Source of the DNA: Reticulitermes speratus
Lineage: Eukaryota; Arthropoda; Insecta; Blattodea; Rhinotermitidae
Length of the DNA: 64,000 bases
Reading direction: 5' to 3'
Assembly (NCBI GenBank): GCA_021186555.1
Contig: JAJKFL010000006.1
Coordinates: forward strand, 6,358,215-6,422,214
Below, one piece after another: positions 11,567 through 22,390 of the stretch. The notes below the pieces were generated by a model. It saw only the letters and a program-made list of their open reading frames with translations, did not search any database and was not told the origin of the DNA. The position numbers were made by a program, and so were the translations under genes. Positions within the stretch are counted from its first letter, which is position 1. Each line of letters starts with the position of its first letter.

Positions 11567-12218
11567 CAGCAACACCGCTATGAGAAATCCAAATATCAGT
11601 GATCGAAAGTCCGATGAAGATTCGACCACTGACAATGAACCACTACGCTGTGTCGAAACTTCGGGCACAAATAAAAAACGACGCGACGCCACTCGCAGAA
11701 GAACGAATTCCTTAACTGCACCGCTGCGAAAGCCTAAAACCTCGCATTTAACCTTATTGTAGGGATATTTTGGGCACTGAGAAGTCTCATTGTCACAGGA
11801 CAAGTGACAGACATGTTAAATTTTGCAGCTCAAAGGTGTTAGCACGTATCCCCGACATGCATGCTGCAGGCGTCGGCAAGGTGTGTTGTGACGTCACTGT
11901 TGTCTGGCAAATGGCGGCACTTCCTGTCATATTCCGCTTTCCTGCCGCAAATTCCTCGCGATTTGTCTCGTGTTGTTTCCTGCTACTTCAACAACACGAG
12001 AACTCTTGAAAGGGACTGGTAATGATCCACACCTGCTGCGTGTTTCGACGTGCACGTTGCTGTTGTTTATTGTGCTTCTGATGCGTTTCCGTTAATTTAA
12101 GATACAAATGACGTGTTCAACCCCAAAAAAAAAAGATACAGCTCCATTTTATACTTTCTAGGGGCAAATGTTTCCGTATAAACATAACTAAAAATTTAAT
12201 ATAGTCTTCTCGGGACAT
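11567..12218. other. unassigned
   Basis: Short frames on both strands with no recognised domain. Confidence 0.35.
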
Positions 12219-12620
12219 CCGGGATAGCTCAGTCGGTATAGCGACTCGCTATGGGCTGGACGGTCCGGGGATCGAATCGTGCCGATCCCAGTGGCCGTGC
12301 GGTCTAAGGCGTGGGTCTTCGGCCGCTCGTCTGTCTGGCGATCAGGAATGATGTTGTGGGTTTGTCGAAATAACTTGACATGGACGGGCAGATGGAAACC
12401 TACGGTGGGGGGCGAGATTTTTCGCAGCCGTCCAGACCGGCCCTTGGGCCACCTGTACAATGGGTACCGGGTCTCTTTTCCAGGGGTAAAGCGGTCGGAG
12501 CGTGGAGTTGACCACCCACCCCATCTAGTGCCAGGGTTAAAGAAAGAGTAAAGCTATACCTATACTTCCCCTCTGTGCCTTCATGGCCTGTTCTAGGGAA
12601 ACTTTACCTTTTTTACCTTC
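12219..12620 (+). mobile_element. composite SINE: family D head, family C segment, family D tail
   Basis: It starts with a tRNA-like head (GGGATAGCTCAGTCGGTATA, then GGGGATCGAATC). It switches at about 12281 to the family C head (GCCGATCCCAGTGGCCGTGC). From about 12480 it ends in a family D-like tail (AGGGGTAAAGCGGTCGGAGC, then TTGACCACCCACCCC). Either C inserted into D or the copy is a chimera; no clean target duplication is visible. Confidence 0.6.
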
Positions 12621-12855
12621 TAGGGCCATCAGCCGCGTCAAATGTTTAAAAAAATACGACGTTTCGGGGACTGGCTCTATCCCCATCCTCAGGCAGAACC
12701 GATATAACCCAGCAGTCGTCTGTCCTGTGTTTATATACCTGCCGAGGCAGGGAATATCAGACCGCGGCTGATGGCCCAATAAGACTATGTTAAATCATGT
12801 CGTCGCGAAAGTTTTAAGACATATGTTATTTTCACCGTACATTTTTAATGTATAA
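12621..12855. other. unassigned
   Basis: ACGTTTCGGGGACTGGC followed by ATCCCCATCCTCAGGCAG (about 12659-12698) resembles a further decayed hammerhead-type unit in reverse. Otherwise nothing. Confidence 0.35.
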
Positions 12856-12920
12856 AGTCTTATTCCGACAAATGTACACTTTATTATGTCCTATTTAATA
12901 CATGCTTATGTCAATGAAAT

Positions 12921-12962
12921 AGTCGACATGTTTCGAACTGTATCAGTTCATCATCAGGACTG
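12921..12962 (-). ncRNA. hammerhead-like motif, F2 left arm
   Basis: Minus strand: CAGTC, CTGATGA, T, GAACTG-ATA-CAGTTC, GAAAC, ATGTC, GACT. Helix I pairs AGTC with GACT, helix II has 6 bp, and the cleavage triplet would be GUC. Identical to the right-arm copy. Confidence 0.65.
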
Positions 12963-13083
12963 TTTATCATTACACCAGCTAAATGGTACTCATTAAAGTC
13001 GATACAATGGATAAAATGTCTTCAAGTATGTTTATAAATTTTGATCTATTTTAATGAGTACATTTAGCTGGTGTAATGATAAA

Positions 13084-13126
13084 CAGTCCTGATGATGAAC
13101 TGATACAGTTCGAAACATGTCGACTA
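13084..13126 (+). ncRNA. hammerhead-like motif, F2 right arm
   Basis: CTGATGA is at 13089-13095, the 6-bp helix II hairpin at 13097-13111, and GAAAC at 13112-13116. Cleavage is predicted after C13121. All textbook core bases are present. One extra T lies between A9 and helix II. Confidence 0.65.
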
Positions 13127-13189
13127 TTCATTGACATAAGCATGTATTAAATAGGACATAATAAAGTGTACATTTGTCGGAATAAGACT

Positions 13190-13325
13190 ATTATAAATTT
13201 TAAAACTTATAACTAAAAATTGTTTAAAAAATATGAAAGACAGTTAATGGCAATGTCGAAGACATTAGATGTGGCGTTTTGGAAGTAAAACAGCAGTCCC
13301 CTTAAGAAGGGAAATTTTAGCGGGA
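13190..13325. other. unassigned
   Basis: No recognisable feature. Confidence 0.3.
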
Positions 13326-13535
13326 TAAATCAGGGTGTAGTGCATAGGCTACTTACTGACTGAACCAAAGGCTCTGCTGTCCCTACTGTGTCCCGGAGTG
13401 ATTTCAGCGGGTGTCAAGCAGCCGGACTCTGAGGCTGACCACTCATCTCCATGTACTGCCGAATATAAAAATTCGTGGATGTACACTTTCATTCCCCCAT
13501 ACCTCTTCGTGGCAAAATGTTTAATTAACAACTGA
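13326..13535 (+). mobile_element. SINE family D-like relic
   Basis: AAGCAGCCGGACTCTGAGGC followed by TGACCACTCATCTCCATGTA and a tail ending CCATACCTCTTCGTGGC matches the body of the copy at 17331. The head is absent. Confidence 0.55.
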
Positions 13536-14507
13536 AAAAATTTACCTTTCTTCTTCCCCTTGATTTATCTTAACCCTTATACACTATAGAATACATCCCT
13601 TAACAGACTCTCCGTCCATCCAACATCCATTTATTTGAGCTAATCCCGCAGTACGGAATCTTCGTTTAAAATTTAATAATTATCGACCTAGTTAATAAAC
13701 TCCCTACCTAGTTTCATGATAGGTACCAGAATGTTCATTGCCGTGTACGCAAAACCCCGTCATTGGTCCATTTTCTGAGCCACTTAAATTACTTCAACTC
13801 CACACCAAACTACATCTACGCTGGGTTTCCCAAGTGCCTTATTTCAGTGAGATATTTCGACCTAAATTTTGTATGCTTATCTTACATGCCCATGGTCTGC
13901 ATGCTACATGACCTTGACGAATACTTACAGGGATATGGGTGGAAGATAAGAAAAGGTGGTATCTGTAGGGTGGGGTATGAAAAACAAAGGGTAGTCTCGC
14001 GTGATTCATGCTTGCTGTAAGATTTTGTTGAAACGTTGCCCCAACACTTGTTATCGGGGTCCCACCTGCAACAGACGCGCACAGTAAGACAATTTGTTGC
14101 TTGCGGACATTAGCGTTATCGTGTCTTTGTTCCAACCGAAATCTGCTTGCGAGCTTTTGTCTGTTGCCCTAACAGATGTGCTTCCACTGCATTTATAGTC
14201 TTATTGTTTTGCTGCTAGTCTCTTGTTCTTTCTCCTCTATTATTTTCTCTACAAATATAGTCTCATTTCTTCATTCTACTTCATTTCGCTGAGGATAATA
14301 TATAGACCGAAGAGGGAGAAACAGACAAGAAACTAGATAACATATCATTCCCTTACTCTCTCGTTTTATTTCATGCTTCGTTTCCTTCTTCCCACCCTCT
14401 CTTCTTTGCTACTTACTTGCATTGCATTCGTCTTATTTTTTTCCTTTCTTTTTCCTACATTTTCTCCTAATCGCCGCCCTCTTTAGCAACGTAAATACAT
14501 GGTATCT
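13536..14507. other. unassigned; pyrimidine-rich 14210-14470
   Basis: Frames at 13763-14020 (+) and 13839-14135 (-) lack recognisable domains. The right part is C/T-rich on the plus strand. Confidence 0.35.
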
Positions 14508-14783
14508 ATCAAGCCGGAAGGTCGTGGGTTTGTTTCCCGATAGTGTCATTGGAATTTTTCTTTGCCATAATCCTTCCGGCCGCACTATGGCGCTGGGAAT
14601 GACTCAGCCTCTAACATAAATGAGTACCAGGAATATATCCTGAGGGGTAAGGCGGCCGGTGCGTAGGGCTGACAACCTTACAGCCTTCATGTGCTATTGT
14701 CTGGAAATCGGGTAACCTCAACCTCATGGAACCCTCAGGGCCTATCCAGGCCTGTAACAGGGATTGCTTTACCTTTACCTGTC
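14508..14783 (+). mobile_element. SINE family A, head-truncated
   Basis: It begins inside the head (CAAGCCGGAAGGTCGTGGG) and runs through AACAGGGATTGCTTTACC. It lacks the first 40 or so bases of the family. Confidence 0.85.
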
Positions 14784-15595
14784 TTTATTATTTCGTATCA
14801 ACTGTTACACCATAACTGCTGTGAAGACTTTAAGTAATCATAATCTACATAGAAACTTCCCTAACAATTTTTTTTACGTTTTAAAAGCAACAAACGTGGC
14901 GGTGGTGCGAAACTTTGAGCTCATATTTGACACATAAGTAGTAGGTTGTATGATTGTGAAAATATGACACGATTATGTTATTATTACAGCCGAATTTATG
15001 ATGTGGTTGAATTTCACGCTCTCAAGAAATGTGCACTGGCTTTATAGAATTAGTCTTTGACATGTATATAATCGGAACTGCTTTTTAAATATAGCTTTGA
15101 TAAATTTCAGGCTTCAGTGGGTTACGAAGGTCTGTCTGTAGTTGATGCTATCTGTATAGCGTGTCACGTGTCAGGAGACAATTTACTTTCAAAATTTCGT
15201 CATAGGGCCTGGAAAGGAGTGGAACACTGACTAAGGCAGCTATCACGTGCAACGTGATGCTGATTCAGTGCGCCGCGCCCCCATATTAGGACTATCATGA
15301 CGTCATAGTTTACAATTACACCGTCTGATTGATTAAACTTTCTTTGTTGGATGTTCTTACGCAACTCTGTCCTTCGTAATTGTAAATGTAAACATTATAA
15401 CTTGAGTCTTTGCTTAACTGCTGGAAACTTGAAATTCTTAAAAATAATTCGTTAGTTCCCACCTCACAGAAAGCACTCAGTCTCCATTACAAAAAAAAAC
15501 AAAGGGTTAAGGTTATTAGGGAAATAATAGACTGCATTAAGAGAATCACACGCAGCACATAAATACACAGTGTGGCAAAATGCGCAGTTTTTCGA
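14784..15595. other. unassigned
   Basis: No gene or repeat family recognised. Confidence 0.35.
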
Positions 15596-15700
15596 TGTGT
15601 TCGCAAAATTGCGAAAAAACGACTATTAGCTTCGCCATTTATGTCTGTCTGTCAGCCTGCCTGCCTGTCTGTCCGTCCGCACGCATGGAACGACTCGACT
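15596..15700 (+). repeat. dispersed repeat shared with 28732-28870
   Basis: GTTCGCAAAATTGCGAA and then ATTAGCTTCGCCATTTATG followed by a run of gtctgtc words recur at 28732 as GCGTTCGCAAAATTGCGAA and ATCAGCTTCGTCATGTCTG. TTCGCAAAATTGCGAA is a perfect palindrome. Family unknown. Confidence 0.55.
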
Positions 15701-15710
15701 CCCACTGGAC

Positions 15711-16020
15711 GGGGCACGCCGTGGTGCAGTGTATTTAGGCACTGCGCTACAAGCCGGAAGGTCACGGGTTCGATTCTCAATGATGTCGTTGGAATTTTTC
15801 GTCGACATAATCCTTCTGGCCGCACTATGACCCTGGGGTCGACTCAGCCTCTAACAGAAATGAGTACCAGGGATATCTTCTGGGGATAAAGGCGGCCGAT
15901 GCGTAGGGCTGACAACCTTACCACGTTCATGTATCAATTTTCTTGAAATCTGGGGGCCTCAACCTCCTGGAAACCTCAGGACCTGTCCAGACGTGTACAG
16001 GGATAGCTTTATTTACCTCT
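15711..16020 (+). mobile_element. SINE family A, full-length
   Basis: GGGGCACGCCGTGGTGCAG head, B box-like GGGTTCGATTCTC, body GGCGGCCGATGCGTAGGGC, and end AGCTTTATTTACC. Confidence 0.9.
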
Positions 16021-16871
16021 TTACAGTCTGCTGTATTATAGGCTGTCGTCTTTATTGCTGTAAACTTCTATTTTATGGCTAATAATTTTACGATCCGCAG
16101 TGTGAGTCTTCGCATTTTCGCAGGCCATAATTACGATAGCTTTCGTCTGCATTTGGAAAGCGTTAAGTATGTTGTCAGAACCATCGTACATATTTTCTTC
16201 GCTCCGCTTATGTTTGTACAGCCTGACATTATCTTTCGGGTATAAGATTCCTTAGGAGAAAGTTAGATGCTCGGACTGTTACAGACCACAGGCTATGTTA
16301 TGTTTCTGTTTAATTGCAGCGTAAACAGGTCTTACAACTTAATTACCTGCACTCCCTCACATGTTTTCATTGCATTTGCACTCCAAAGGGTATTGACATT
16401 GTAGTAAGGGTCTCAGCTATGGTGATATAACCGCAGACTTCAGTGTTATATACACCATTCTTCATCAATGTTGAAATTTATTTTGATAACAACTTTTACA
16501 GTATAAATAACATATTTTGGTTTATCCAATTCCAAACCTCAGTTGTCATACATTCGAAGTTTATTCACACATACTTCCTATTTCGTGAATGGAATAGTCC
16601 TTCTCTTATATATTACACGAAACACATATAGGTCAAGACGAATACGGGAAGAAATCGATAGACTCAAAAGCAGACGATCGTCATACCATCATTCGTGTGT
16701 TTACATATAAATAACACCTCAATTTCCGATATGATGATAATGATGATAATGATGATGATGATGATGATACAATATACCCAATAGTGATTAAAAGAATATA
16801 ACGTAACCAGATATGATAACAAAACCAACAAATTCACATAAGTGTGTGAAATTATATTATACACAACGTAT
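16021..16871. other. unassigned; (ATG)n microsatellite at 16731-16768
   Basis: Apart from the trinucleotide run, no feature was recognised. Confidence 0.4.
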
Positions 16872-16917
16872 ACCTCCTACATGTTTCGGCCACTCATGTG
16901 GCCATCTTCAAGGAGGT
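16872..16917 (-). ncRNA. hammerhead-like motif with C3 changed to U
   Basis: Minus strand: ACCTCC, TTGAAGA, T, GGCCAC-ATGA-GTGGCC, GAAACATGTA, GGAGGT. Helix I is a perfect 6-bp pair (ACCTCC with GGAGGT) and helix II a perfect 6-bp pair. The first core base C3 is T, which should weaken or abolish cleavage. Confidence 0.6.
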
Positions 16918-17048
16918 GCATTACAAAGGATAGATGCGTCGAAATATTAACAGAAGTATTAGAACAAATGCACAGATATAAACTATTAAGATGTGTTCAA
17001 AAATCACCAACTAATGCACATAAACTTTTCAATAGTTTATTCTTAAAT

Positions 17049-17094
17049 ACCCCTATACGTATTTCGGTGATTTAAACCACCATCTTCAGGGGGT
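17049..17094 (-). ncRNA. hammerhead-like motif with U-A pair in helix III
   Basis: Minus strand: ACCCC, CTGAAGA, T, GGTGGTTTAAATCACC, GAAATACGTATA, GGGGT. Helix I is 5 bp (ACCCC with GGGGT). Helix III has U15.2-A16.2 where the other copies have C-G, a compensatory exchange. N7 is A. Confidence 0.65.
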
Positions 17095-17330
17095 CATGGA
17101 GATAAACTATTAAATTTAAAAGCAATAAATTGTTTAAAATAATTATTAAAGATTAAAATAATATTTTTTTTTTTTGGTTTGATTCTGTCTGCTGCTGCTT
17201 GTTTCTCATGATTTAAATTCATTAAAATTGAAACTGTCACTCTGAAGACTACTAAATTATACTTATACAAGTTACGCATTTTAGCCTTAACCAGTAGATC
17301 GAAGTTCGCGTCCCCGATATCAAACCTATG
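17095..17330. other. unassigned
   Basis: No recognisable feature apart from a T-run at 17164. Confidence 0.3.
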
Positions 17331-17580
17331 AGCGTGGATAGCTCAGTCGGTATGGTGACTAGGACACGGGCTAGATGATTCCTGGCGAATGTCAGAGATT
17401 TATATCTCCTCCGAAACGTCCAGACTGATTTATTGACCCACTCAGCCTTGTAGTCAATTAGTATCGGGAGTAAAGCAGCCGGAACCTGAAGCTGACCACT
17501 CATCTATGTAACGTCGAAGATAATAAGTGGATCTATACCTTCACTGCCCCATATACCTTCATGGCGCGCATAGGAACGAC
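17331..17580 (+). mobile_element. SINE family D
   Basis: The head GTGGATAGCTCAGTCGGTAT resembles a tRNA A box. The body has CCTGAAGCTGACCACTCATC and the end has ATATACCTTCATGGCGCGC. It is diverged from the head at 12219. Confidence 0.7.
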
Positions 17581-18067
17581 GTTACCTTACTGATACCTGT
17601 CTTCACTTTCATGCTAATCCTATCGCAAGGACGAGCGGCCAAAACCAGGGAACATTGTAGCAATGTGATGCTGTCCGTGCAAATAAATTGTGCCTTTTAC
17701 TTCTCTCGTGACTTTTGCATTTTCCCCTTCCGCCTTCCCACCTGCTATTTGTTTCGCCTGTCTGTTTTTAGTCTTTGGAGAATCCTTGAGTTTCAGAAAA
17801 ACACAAAATTTATATCGTATGTCCGGATGACCCGTGCTTTCCATCGTAAATTTCACTGCAGGGTTTCCAGTACTTGTGAAGGTAATGCACCAGGCCAAGC
17901 TCGTCTACTTCTACCGTCTGTAATTCCAATCCACTTGGAATCGAGTGGTGAGATGTGCAGACACTACAACACAATTCCGAAAGTTGTAGGTCCTGCGAGC
18001 TCCCTTAAGTGTAGGGAAGACTGGTGAAGATAAAGGGCCTACAGGAAGTCGCTCTTATCTTTCGCTT
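17581..18067. other. unassigned
   Basis: A 166-codon frame spans 17527-18027 but it begins inside the SINE and shows no domain. I do not call it a gene. Confidence 0.4.
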
Positions 18068-19315
18068 ATGTGCCTTTAATCAGATATCAGAAATTAACCA
18101 GTATAAAGCCTGTTGAATTTCAGTGAGCCATCAACAATCAGATATCAGAAATTAACTAGTATAAAGCCTGTTGAATTTCAGTGAGCCATCAACAATCAGA
18201 TATCAGAAATTAACTAGTATAAAGCCTGTTGAATTTCAGTGAGCCATCAACAATCAGATATCAGAAATTAACTAGTATAAAGCCTGTTGAATTTCAGTGA
18301 GCCATCAACAATCAGATATCAGAAATTAACTAGTATAAAGCCTGTTGAATTTCAGTGAACTATCAACAATCAGATATCAGAAATTAACTGGTATAATAGC
18401 ACAATAAGCCTAAGTGCTGGTGGTCCGGAGCTATGCCGACGGGCCCATAGACAAAGAAAGAAGAAGAACTGGTATAAAGCCTGTTGAATTTCAGTGAGCC
18501 ATCAACAATCAGATATCAGAAATTAACTAGTATAAAGCCTGTTGAATTTCAGTGAGCTATCAACAATCAGATATCAGAAATTAACTGGTATAAAGCCTGT
18601 TGAATTTCAGTGAACCATCAACAATCAGATATCAGAAATTAACTAGTATAAAGCCTGTTGAATTTCAGTGAGCCATCAACAATCAGATATCAGAAATTAA
18701 TTAGTATAAAGCCTGTTGAATTTCAGTGAGCCATCAACAATCAGATATCAGAAATTAATTAGTATAAAGCCTGTTGAATTTCAGTGAGCCATCAACAATC
18801 AGATATCAGAAATTAATTAGTATAAAGCCTGTTGAATTTCAGTGAGCCATCAACAATCAGATATCAGAAATTAATTAGTATAAAGCCTGTTGAATTTCAG
18901 TGAGCCATCAACAATCAGATATCAGAAATTAACTAGTATAAAGCCTGCTGAATTTCAGTGAGCTATCAACAATCAGATATCAGAAATTAACTGGTATAAA
19001 GCCTGTTGGATTTCAGTGAGCCATCAACAATCAGATATCAGAAATTAACTGTATAAAGCCTGTTGAATTTCAGTGAGCTATCAACAATCAGCTATCTTAA
19101 CAGGTATAAAGCTTGTTGAATTTCCGTGAGCTATCAACAATCAGATATCAGAAATTAACTAGTATAAAGCCTGTTGAATTTCCAGTGAGCTATCAACAAT
19201 AAGATATCAGAAATTAACTAGCATAAAACCTGTTGAATTTGAGTGAACTATCAACAATCATATATCAGAAATTAACTAGTATAGAGCCTGTTGAATTTCA
19301 GTGAGCCATCAACTT
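18068..19315. repeat. satellite array, 58-bp unit, about 20 copies
   Basis: The unit contains AATCAGATATCAGAAATTAA, TAGTATAAAGCCTGTTGAAT and TTCAGTGAGCCATCAAC. Early units start at 18078 and 18136. The right end (19080-19260) is more diverged, as usual for array edges. The array is interrupted by a short retroposon at 18396-18466. Confidence 0.95.
18396..18466 (+). mobile_element. 71-bp retroposon fragment inside the array
   Basis: The insert (AGCCTAAGTGCTGGTGGTCC, then an AAGAAGAAG tail) is flanked by AACTGGTATA at 18386-18395 and 18467-18476, a perfect 10-bp target duplication. The A/G-rich tail fits the (GAA)n-tailed element at 52617-52905. Confidence 0.75.
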
Positions 19316-19348
19316 GGTGAGGTTTGAGGTTCTCAGGGCGGTAAGAGT

Positions 19349-19412
19349 GAAAATGTTTGTCTTTTGGGATGTGACGCCTTGTAGTCTGGTATAAGTTTAC
19401 AGACACTCCCGA
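19349..19412 (-). repeat. F6 family relic (tail part)
   Basis: TTTGGGATGTGACGCCTTG then TAGTCTGGTATAAG, then ACACTCCCGAACTTAAGC. It is the conserved F6 tail; the rest is degraded. Confidence 0.5.
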
Positions 19413-19457
19413 ACTTAAGCAATAGTTACTTTCCGGACGGTACGGCGCAAGTCGGAA

Positions 19458-19481
19458 TTATTTATATATATATATATATAT

Positions 19482-19516
<35 letters not shown>
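19458..19516. repeat. (TA)n and (GT)n microsatellites
   Basis: A TA run at 19461-19482 followed by a GT run to about 19516. Confidence 0.9.
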
Positions 19517-19517
<1 letters not shown>

Positions 19518-20045
19518 GTATGCAAGGCAGTCCAGTTGAAATCTAAATTATTCAGATATATATGTGTATATGCAAGGCAGTCCAGTTGAAATCTAATTAT
19601 TCAGATATATATGTGTATATGCAAGGCAGTCCAGTTGAAATCTAAATTATTCAGATATATATGTGTATATGCAAGGCAGTCCAGTTGAAATCTAAATTAT
19701 TCAGATATATATGTGTATATGCAAGGCAGTCCAGTTGAAATCTAAATTATTCATATATATGTGTATATGCAAGGCAGTCCAGTTGAAATCTAAATTATTC
19801 AGATATATATGTGTATATGCAAGGCATTCCAGTTGAAATCTAAATTATTCAGATATATATGTGTATATGCAAGGCAGTCCAGTTGAAATCTAAATTATTC
19901 ATATATATATGTGTATATGCAAGGCATTCCAGTTGAAATCTAAATTATTCAGATATATATGTGTATATGCAAGGCATTCCAGTTGAAATCTAAATTATTC
20001 AGATATATATGTGTATATGCAAGGCATTCCAGTTGAAATCTAAAT
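19517..20045. repeat. satellite array, 50-bp unit, about 10-11 copies
   Basis: Unit words: GCAAGGCAGTCCAGTTGAAA, TCTAAATTATTCAGATATAT, ATGTGTATAT. A GCAGTCC/GCATTCC variant marks the right half of the array. Confidence 0.95.
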
Positions 20046-20205
20046 TCCCAACGCTCTGGAATCTGATGGGCCGCAGCATAACTGCCTCGCCGCCTGTATT
20101 ATCGCCAGCAGTATTCTTCCGCCGCAATCTCAGTGCATTTCATTCCTTGAATGAAAAATTATTGTATTGTATATTTCTTCCTCAGTATGTTTTAAAGACC
20201 AATTG

Positions 20206-20249
20206 TGAACCTGAGGATGACGTGAGATATGTCGAAACATGTAGTTATA
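20206..20249 (+). ncRNA. hammerhead-like motif with N7 = G
   Basis: CTGAGGA is at 20211-20217, then T, hairpin GACGT-GAGAT-ATGTC (one G-U pair), GAAACAT, and GTA with cleavage predicted after 20243. Helix I is short (AAC with GTT). Not within an obvious foldback. Confidence 0.55.
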
Positions 20250-20890
20250 TATAATAAATAGAATTTAGTTGTGTTTGGACAGATATGGATTTAATTTTTG
20301 TACTATTAACAACACAACGGGATGGCGTTCTTTAAAACTCAAATAGCTTAATTTCGGGAGTGTCTGTACCGATCCTTACTGCCTCCATCATCAGGGTATG
20401 TTCATGCACCGTGTATTGTCTGCAAGCATCAGGCACCACATCCGCTTCCATGAGCTGAGCAGGGATTTCGACCCGCAGCCAGCCCGTTATCTCCCACCGC
20501 ATGCCTGCACTCGTCAACACGCATTAGCCAGACGCCGAGCGCGCAATTCGTGCCGGCTACTACATCAGCTGTTGCAATGTCAGTTGCCGTTTGGAGAAGC
20601 GTTAGGTCCGAAACACAATAGCCCGCTTGTAATGTGGACACTGAATGACAGAGCTTCTGGCTAACGAGGTCAAAGGATTTCTCAAGAGACAAGCATATAA
20701 TACACAAAGGATAGGAGGTTTGTTTCTCGTCCCAAGGTTACTACTGTTTATGTTCGTCACATTGGCCGTAACTCTCACCGTACTTCACAAATGACGTCAC
20801 TAGAATATTTGTTTTCGATGTGGGAGATGATGTGATTTAATGACGATGTATATGACGTATGCAAACATGTTATGGGCATTTTTTTCACAC
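20250..20890. other. unassigned; diverged F6-like core at 20355-20400
   Basis: On the minus strand of 20355-20400, CCCTGATGATGGAGGCAGTA precedes a CTCCCGAAAT segment, a diverged F6-type core. Two overlapping frames near 20400-20700 lack domains. Confidence 0.4.
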
Positions 20891-20893
20891 TGT

Positions 20894-21335
20894 TGCAACC
20901 GTGCATCTTCGTCATATTAAATTAAGTTATGGACCAACTGATGCACACTAAAACCACTTTTTTAAGTAGCTTTATTATTAAAATTGTTAAAAATTGTACC
21001 CCTACACTTGTTTCGATCCTAGGATCATCGTCAGGGGGGTTTTTTGCTAAAAGCTACAGTCACTTCAACACATGATTTAAAATATTCTATCTGCACTTTA
21101 AAACATAAGTTAAAATCTTGTAGAAAGATTCGCTAAAAGTTGTAAAATTATAAAAGCACTGTAGATGGTAGATTGTGGAACTGCTGGCGTGTGGTATTAA
21201 AAGCATATGAAATGTTTTTGCGTGGAGCGGAGTGTACTACGTGTAGGGGTACAATTTTTAACAATTTTAATAATAAAGCTACTTAAAAAAGTGGTTTTAG
21301 TGTGCATCAGTTGGTCTGTAACTTAATTTAATATG
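20894..21335 (-). mobile_element. foldback element F3, copy a
   Basis: The left arm (ACCAACTGATGCACACTAAA, then AAAACCACTTTTTTAAGTAG) and the right arm are inverted repeats with about 190 bp between the paired segments. The left side keeps the family 3' end (complement of GATGCACGGT...CAACAGTGTGAAA); the right arm stops short of it. Only the left arm retains a complete ribozyme-like core. Confidence 0.8.
21000..21039 (-). ncRNA. hammerhead-like motif with N7 = C, F3 copy a
   Basis: Minus strand: CCCCC, CTGACGA, T, GATCCTAGGATC, GAAACAAGTGTA, GGGG. Helix I is C/G-rich and helix II is the palindrome GATCCTAGGATC. The helix III loop base differs from copy c (CAAG against CACG). Confidence 0.6.
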
Positions 21336-21661
21336 TTATGGGCATATCCCGACAGACAGACTGCCAAGAGGGCAATAACAAAACTTACAAATTTTGTAGC
21401 ACATTGCCAGTGTGTGAGGGATCACGTGATTAACATTCTTCGCGTCATCATCATTATAATGAACATTTAGAGTCTGGTCGTTAGGACCTGTTCGTATGCA
21501 TTCCAAGATGATTTTAGTTTTTCCGTCTTTGTTGTGGTCGTCCCATTTCCGTCATTCTGTCGGTCACAACCGAATGCGTTCCGTATAAGGTGAAACATTT
21601 TCCGTTCTTTCCAAGATATTTTTCGCCAATCCTGTTGATAACCCTGTATTTCTTACATATT
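21336..21661. other. unassigned
   Basis: No recognisable feature. Confidence 0.3.
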
Positions 21662-21842
21662 GAGTCGAACCCGGTTATAACGACATCGGTTTATGCGTCA
21701 CTTCGTATATAAAGTCAGATATTCTGTGCTACCAATTAATTCCTCACTGTCAACCATAACACTACACTACTCGGTTATAACAACACTCGTTTATAACGAC
21801 ACAACATTTTCAGTCGCTTTCATGGCGTTATAACCGAGTTCG
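21662..21842 (+). mobile_element. MITE family P, copy 1
   Basis: Ends GAGTCGAACCCGGTTATAAC and GTTATAACCGAGTTCGAGAG are inverted repeats. The interior carries GACATCGGTTTATGCG and AATTAATTCCTCACTGTCAA. The same element lies inverted at 46561-46754 and in an amplified form at 57198-58076. Probably a TA-targeting DNA transposon derivative; the superfamily is not certain. Confidence 0.7.
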
Positions 21843-21854
21843 AGAGTATTTGTA

Positions 21855-22130
21855 GCTTTCATATGGTACGTATAGGCTATAAGAGAAATGCATACGAAGA
21901 TTTAGTGGGGAAACCGGAAGGAAAGAGACCACATTAAAGACCTTGGCGTAGATTGGAAAATAATATTAAAATGTGCCTTAAAGTGGTAAGTTGGCAGGAC
22001 GTGGACTGGATTACTTTGGCTTTGGATAAAGAACAGTGGCGCTGTCTTGTGAGCACGGTAATAAACATCATAGTTTCATACAATGAGAGGATTTCTTTGA
22101 CTAATTGAGGAATTGTTTGCTCGTTTGCTC
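21855..22130 (+). mobile_element. LINE 3' end, family L1x, decayed
   Basis: GGGGAAACCGGAAGGAAAG, then CTTGGCGTAGATTGGAAAAT and GGACTGGATTACTTTGGC, parallel the WEDNI-type tail at 50696. In-frame stops and base changes are frequent. Confidence 0.65.
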
Positions 22131-22390
22131 CAGGGAGTGTTTGTAATTTTCAGTCTTTTGGCTGATATCAGAATGCCTTCAATGGTCTAACACAATTAAG
22201 CCCTGTAATGGTCTCAGAAGATCAGGTAACTTCCAAAACGTCGCAAATAAATAACTAGGACATTGCTGAATTCCATCCGCATTATCAAACACCAACCAGT
22301 GAATGATGTTTATGAAAGTAATTGTTGTTTCTTTAAGAATCGTGCTGAACACATAAATATAACGTCTGACTTTCTTATTGTTATATCATA

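Larger units (their letters stand above)
12856..13189. mobile_element. foldback element F2 with a hammerhead-like core in each arm
   Basis: The two arms of roughly 130 bp are near-perfect inverted repeats (AGTCTTATTCCGACAAATGT at the left end and its complement at the right), centred near 13022. Each arm holds the same 43-nt ribozyme-like motif pointing outward. It has no coding capacity. It probably belongs to the Penelope-like, non-autonomous class on the strength of the motif. Confidence 0.8.

Noticed and set aside
17527-18027. 166-codon plus-strand frame
   Set aside because: Starts inside a SINE tail and has no recognisable domain or biased codon use.
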